A DNA stretch of 9,267 bases. It comes from an uncultured Clostridia bacterium. GTDB taxonomy: Bacteria > Bacillota > Clostridia > Oscillospirales > Ruminococcaceae. Shown here piece by piece: positions 6,174-9,267 of this stretch (its first letter is position 1; each line of letters begins with the position of its first letter). A program made the translations under genes and the position numbers. The stretch covers positions 1 through 9,267 of the forward strand of contig CALLQM010000196.1 in the NCBI GenBank assembly GCA_938014855.1. Direction: 5' to 3'. Below the pieces are notes generated by a model. It saw nothing but the letters and a program-made list of their open reading frames with translations. It made no database searches and was not told the DNA's origin.

Positions 6174-6605
6174 ATGATGAATCATGTGAAATTACTGGTC
6201 GATGCTCAGGTACTGCCCGAAGTCTTCACAAAGGTTGTTCAGGCAAAGATGTTTCTTGCGCAGGGAAAAGCCAAAAGTTCTTCGCAGGCGGCTCAAATGG
6301 CCGGCATTTCGCGAAGTGCATTTTATAAATACAAAGATTCTGTTTATTTATATGATGAGCGCTTGAATGAAAACATTGTAACACTGTATCTGACGCTCGA
6401 AGACCAACCGGGTGTGCTGTCTTCCTTGCTGGGAGAATTGTATCAGGCTGGGTGCAATATCATCACAGTCAATCAAAATATCCCGGTTGATGGTGTTGCA
6501 ATCGTAACCGTATCGGTACGAACCAATAATTCCATTCTGTCTCGTTCTGAAATCTTGGAGCGACTGGGCAATTTGGAAGGAATTGTGGAAGCAAAAGCAA
6601 TTTAA
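6174..6605 (+). CDS. UPF0735-type HTH and ACT domain protein (PheB-like)
   Basis: This 143-residue protein has two parts. Residues about 35-54 (SSSQAAQMAGISRSAFYKYK) form a helix-turn-helix-like segment, and residues about 67-143 form an ACT domain, starting IVTLYLTLEDQPGVLSSLLGEL with the typical D-x-P-G-V-L turn. The layout matches the UPF0735 ACT family, which includes Bacillus PheB. ACT domains bind amino acids, and with an HTH the likely role is an amino-acid-responsive DNA-binding regulator, but this is inference. The ATG at 6174 follows GGTGG by 5 bases (ATG 6177 follows by 8); a GTG at 6156 would run through that ribosome site. It is first in the operon, 70 bases before hom with no promoter or terminator visible between, so threonine or a related amino acid is a reasonable ligand guess. 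Confidence 0.85.
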   Translation: MMNHVKLLVDAQVLPEVFTKVVQAKMFLAQGKAKSSSQAAQMAGISRSAFYKYKDSVYLYDERLNENIVTLYLTLEDQPGVLSSLLGELYQAGCNIITVNQNIPVDGVAIVTVSVRTNNSILSRSEILERLGNLEGIVEAKAI

Positions 6606-6660
6606 ACAAATACTGTTTAGCAGTTTATTTAATTCCCCAAACTAGGGAAACTCAACAATT

Positions 6661-6666
6661 GGGAGG
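6661..6666 (+). promoter_or_regulatory. Ribosome binding site of hom with nearby short hairpins
   Basis: GGGAGG lies 9 bases before the hom ATG at 6676. In the same 70-base gap TTCCC (6633-6637) can pair with GGGAA (6645-6649), while CCCAA (6636-6640) could instead pair with TTGGG (6659-6663), overlapping the ribosome site. Both stems are only 5 pairs long. Confidence 0.7.
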
Positions 6667-6675
6667 CAAACAAGA

Positions 6676-7920
6676 ATGAATATAGCTCTTTTGGGGCACG
6701 GCACCGTCGGCTCCGGCGTTGCGGAAGTGTTTTTTAAAAATCGCGCCTCACTCGAAAGAAAGGCAGGTCAGGAACTTGATCTAAAGTACATCCTGGATCT
6801 GAGAGATTTTCCCGATCTCCCTTATGCCGACCGTTTTGTAAAAGATTTTAATCTCATTGCAAATGACGATAGTGTAAAGGTGGTTGCAGAAGTAATTGGC
6901 GGGTTAGAGCCTGCTTATACCTTTACGAAAACCTGTTTAAAACATGGAAAAAGTGTGGTTACCTCCAACAAAGAATTGGTGGCACAGCATGGCGCGGAAC
7001 TGCTTCAAATTGCGCGCGAAAACCATGTCAACTATTTCTTCGAAGCCAGCGTTGGCGGCGGTATTCCTATTATTCGTCCGCTGCATATGTGCTTGGCGGC
7101 AAACCGCATTGAAGAAATTGCCGGTATTCTAAATGGTACAACCAACTTTATTCTTACAAAAATGATTCGCGAAAAAATGTCCTTTGAGGATGCTTTGGCG
7201 TTAGCACAAAAACTTGGCTATGCGGAACGCAATCCTGCCGCGGATGTAGAAGGACAGGACGCTTGCAGAAAGATCTGCATTTTGGCGGCTTTAGCATTTG
7301 GCGAGCATGTGTATCCCAAGGATGTCCCTACCGAAGGAATTACGAAAGTCACCTTAGAAGATGTTGCTTATGCGGACGATCTTGATTGTGTAATCAAACT
7401 CATCGGACGCGCTAAACGTGACGAAAACAGCACAAAGATTTCAGCAATGGTAGCACCTGCGCTGATTCATAGAGAAAGCCAGCTTGGTACAGTGGATGAT
7501 GTATTCAACGCCATTTTAGTACGCGGTGATGCAACCGGAGACGTTGTGTTTTATGGAAAAGGCGCAGGAAAACTGCCAACCGCATCCGCTGTTATGGGAG
7601 ATATTATTGACTGCGCAAAATCGTCGGATACAAGCCCGTCTTTGCGCTGGAAAACCTCGAACGGCGGCAATGTCGAGGAGAAGGGTAAAAACGAAACTGC
7701 GGTGTACCTGCGCTGTCAGTCCGACATGGCAAATCTGCCTCAGGAGGCTGAATCCTTGTTTGGCAAACTTCAAATGCTAAACCGCGATAATCAGCCGGCA
7801 AACGAGTTTGCGTTTATTACACCGGTTCTAACCGAACAGGAAATTGATACCGCAGTTGCGAAACTGGAAGGGATGGGCGTCAAATTCCTTGGAAAAATCC
7901 GGGTGCTTGATTACGAATGA
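6676..7920 (+). CDS. hom: Homoserine dehydrogenase
   Basis: Hom reduces L-aspartate-4-semialdehyde to L-homoserine with NAD(P)H, the branch point to threonine and methionine, in the cytoplasm. The 414 residues begin with a Rossmann fold, MNIALLGHGTVGSGV (GxGxxG). Lys99 in VTSNKELVA lies in the active site. The substrate domain has EASVGGGIPIIRPL, then GILNGTTNFILTKM, and ADVEGQDACRK with Asp195 and Lys199, the spacing of the catalytic Asp/Lys pair in yeast Hom. The last 80 or so residues (from ETAVYLRC to FLGKIRVLDYE) look like the C-terminal ACT domain through which many Bacillota enzymes are inhibited by threonine; inhibition is not proven here. The length is slightly short of the roughly 430 common in the family but nothing is missing. 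The stop overlaps the thrB start as ATGA. Confidence 0.97.
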   Translation: MNIALLGHGTVGSGVAEVFFKNRASLERKAGQELDLKYILDLRDFPDLPYADRFVKDFNLIANDDSVKVVAEVIGGLEPAYTFTKTCLKHGKSVVTSNKELVAQHGAELLQIARENHVNYFFEASVGGGIPIIRPLHMCLAANRIEEIAGILNGTTNFILTKMIREKMSFEDALALAQKLGYAERNPAADVEGQDACRKICILAALAFGEHVYPKDVPTEGITKVTLEDVAYADDLDCVIKLIGRAKRDENSTKISAMVAPALIHRESQLGTVDDVFNAILVRGDATGDVVFYGKGAGKLPTASAVMGDIIDCAKSSDTSPSLRWKTSNGGNVEEKGKNETAVYLRCQSDMANLPQEAESLFGKLQMLNRDNQPANEFAFITPVLTEQEIDTAVAKLEGMGVKFLGKIRVLDYE

Positions 7921-8825
7921 TAAAGTTACGTATACCGGCCACCAGCGCGAATATTGGTCCGGGATTTGACTCCATTGGTTTAGCCGTCAACCTTTATAAT
8001 CACGTGACGATGGAGGAAGCGGACAGCTGTCAGATTTCGTCCTTGGACGGCATCCCTGTCCCCACAGACGAAACCAATATTATCTATTCAACGGCTAAGC
8101 AGCTATACCACATCTGTGGAGTTCCATTTTATGGAATGAAAATCGAGCAAATCAATAACATCCCGTTTGCTCGTGGGCTGGGAAGCTCCTCTGCCTGTGT
8201 AATTGCAGGGCTAAAGGGAGCCAATACATTGCTGGGAAACCCCGTTTCGGATGCGGAATTGATTAATATAGCCGCATCCATTGAGGGTCACCCCGATAAC
8301 TCCACTCCTGCGCTTGTCGGCGGTCTTGTAACAGCTGTCATGGAGGGGGACAAAGTTTTTTTCGTCAAACAAGAAATTAAAACCGATCTGCATTTTGTCG
8401 CGATTATACCGGACTTTGAACTGAAAACATCGCAGGCGAGATCGGTGCTCCCGGATCGGATTGACCGTAAAGACGGAGTGTTTAATCTATCACGCGCCGC
8501 GCTGATGTCGGTATCTCTTTACAGCGGAAACTATCAGAATCTGCGTGTTGCGGCTGACGACCGCATCCATCAGCCTTATCGGCTTGGACTCATTAAAGGC
8601 GGCGAAGCGGTCATGCAGGCATGCTATCATTTGGGCGCCTACGCTGCGTTTATAAGCGGAGCAGGTTCGACCTTGATGGCAATTGTGGATGCTAATTTGA
8701 ACGATTTTGGCGACTGCATTGCTCGGCGGCTCCCGGAATTGGGACTGTACGGTTGGCGTGTGCATACACTATCCATAGATAATGTAGGTACACAAATCAT
8801 AAATGAGGCAGAAAACGGAAAATAG
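7917..8825 (+). CDS. thrB: Homoserine kinase
   Basis: ThrB phosphorylates L-homoserine with ATP to O-phosphohomoserine, the substrate of threonine synthase. The 302-residue length is typical, and the protein is a GHMP kinase. It opens with IPATSANIGPGFDSIGLA. The ATP-binding motif PFARGLGSSSA spans residues 83-93, EGHPDNSTPALVGG (123-136) is characteristic of homoserine kinases, and the third GHMP motif SGAGST is at residues 247-252. The ATG at 7917 overlaps the hom stop and has no strong ribosome site of its own, so translation is probably coupled to hom. No threonine synthase follows directly, so that gene must lie elsewhere or farther downstream. Confidence 0.97.
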   Translation: MIKLRIPATSANIGPGFDSIGLAVNLYNHVTMEEADSCQISSLDGIPVPTDETNIIYSTAKQLYHICGVPFYGMKIEQINNIPFARGLGSSSACVIAGLKGANTLLGNPVSDAELINIAASIEGHPDNSTPALVGGLVTAVMEGDKVFFVKQEIKTDLHFVAIIPDFELKTSQARSVLPDRIDRKDGVFNLSRAALMSVSLYSGNYQNLRVAADDRIHQPYRLGLIKGGEAVMQACYHLGAYAAFISGAGSTLMAIVDANLNDFGDCIARRLPELGLYGWRVHTLSIDNVGTQIINEAENGK

Positions 8826-8843
8826 ACGCATAATAAAAGTACA

Positions 8844-8894
8844 TCTGCGACTGGTTGAGCCAATCGCAGAAAGCACGAAAATCAGTCATTTTTT
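8844..8894 (+). terminator. Hairpin pair and T-run between thrB and aspartate kinase (possible attenuator)
   Basis: A strong hairpin spans 8844-8870: TCTGCGA pairs with TCGCAGA, then one C/A mismatch, then TGG with CCA around a TTGAG loop. A second, overlapping stem can form instead: GACTGGTT (8849-8856) pairs with AATCAGTC (8880-8887) over 8 positions including one G-U, and is followed by A and six T (8889-8894). The second form resembles a weak intrinsic terminator and the first would prevent it. The pairing is seen directly; regulation is inferred. Confidence 0.45.
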
Positions 8895-8927
8895 GGAGAT
8901 ACGCCGAATAATATTGGAGGAATGGGC

Positions 8928-9267
8928 ATGAATTTAGTGGTACAGAAGTTCGGTGGAACGTCTGTAAGGGATGCAGAACGCATCTTTAATGTAGCACGTA
9001 TCGTTACGGAAACCTACCAAAAGGGCAATAATGTAGTCGTTGTGGTATCTGCACAGGGCGATACAACCGACGATTTAATTACAAAAGCACAGGAAATCAA
9101 TCCCAATGCGTCCAAACGCGAAATGGATGTTTTGCTCACCACCGGTGAACAGATTTCAATGTCGCTTTTAGCAATGGCAATCGAAAAACTCGGGTTTCCG
9201 GTTACGTCACTAACTGGCTGGCAGGCAGGATTCCTGTCCGATTCCAACCATGGCTCGGCACGTATTC
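8928..9267 (+). CDS. Aspartate kinase (N-terminal part; cut by right edge)
   Basis: Aspartate kinase phosphorylates L-aspartate with ATP, the first step toward lysine, threonine and methionine. Only 113 codons are visible of an expected 400 or more. VVQKFGGTSVRD near the N-terminus is the amino-acid-kinase signature with the catalytic lysine, followed by VVVVSAQGDTTDDLI and the substrate-binding segment REMDVLLTTGEQISMSLLAMA. GWQAGFLSDSNHGSARI ends the visible part. The ATG at 8928 follows GGAGG (8916-8920) by 7 bases; the in-frame ATG at 8922 is too close to that site. It lies 102 bases after thrB without a convincing promoter of its own, so it probably belongs to the hom-thrB operon, perhaps through an attenuator. 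The ACT regulatory domains lie outside the window, so the isozyme type (lysC or other) is undecided. Confidence 0.95.
   Translation, partial: MNLVVQKFGGTSVRDAERIFNVARIVTETYQKGNNVVVVVSAQGDTTDDLITKAQEINPNASKREMDVLLTTGEQISMSLLAMAIEKLGFPVTSLTGWQAGFLSDSNHGSARI

Noticed and set aside
6131..6328. 65-codon plus-strand open frame across the ACT gene start
   Set aside because: It is an out-of-frame reading of the ACT gene's beginning. The ACT gene has clear domain support and a placed ribosome site.
8826..8927. Lysine riboswitch (L-box) before aspartate kinase
   Set aside because: The gap is only 102 bases, shorter than the known lysine aptamer (about 170 or more), and I cannot find its multi-helix core. 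The simpler two-stem arrangement explains the visible structure better.

Overview
The window looks like ordinary chromosomal DNA from a Gram-positive bacterium of the Bacillota, most likely class Clostridia and perhaps an Oscillospiraceae-type lineage. The reasons are strong GGAGG-type ribosome sites, sigma-A-like promoters with 17-base spacers, a DivIVA-like coiled-coil protein, a UPF0735-type ACT protein (a family I associate with Bacillota) and moderate G+C. The lineage is inferred from gene content and protein style, not from a database match. I see no mobile element, CRISPR array, rRNA or tRNA.

Layout. (1) 1-804, minus strand: an endonuclease/exonuclease/phosphatase-fold hydrolase with a TTG start, cut by the left edge before its C-terminal motif. 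(2) 805-1006: a divergent promoter region. (3) 1007-3427, plus strand: a tight three-gene operon of an aldo/keto reductase, a small Smr-domain protein and a DUF3810 membrane protein with an HELAH zinc-peptidase motif (1-base gap, then an ATGA overlap). (4) 3581-5053: guaB (IMP dehydrogenase) with its own promoter, ending at a perfectly symmetric hairpin that serves as a shared terminator with (5) 5103-5858, minus strand: the DivIVA-like gene. (6) 5859-6173: a 315-base AT-rich divergent promoter region with several inverted repeats. (7) 6174 to the right edge, plus strand: an operon of an HTH+ACT protein, homoserine dehydrogenase (hom), homoserine kinase (thrB) and the start of aspartate kinase.

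Working together. Aspartate kinase makes the first committed step of the aspartate family, Hom reduces aspartate semialdehyde to homoserine, and ThrB phosphorylates homoserine for threonine synthesis. Aspartate-semialdehyde dehydrogenase and threonine synthase are not in the window. The HTH+ACT protein at the head of the operon is a plausible amino-acid-sensing regulator of it. GuaB makes XMP for guanine nucleotides. The DivIVA-like protein probably acts at the cell pole, septum or envelope.

The coding content is conserved housekeeping, and I do not see a clearly new protein system. The parts most worth a second look are non-coding: two mutually exclusive hairpins followed by a T-run between thrB and the kinase gene (a possible intercistronic attenuator), a 9-base inverted repeat flanking the guaB promoter, and the repeats between the DivIVA-like and ACT genes.
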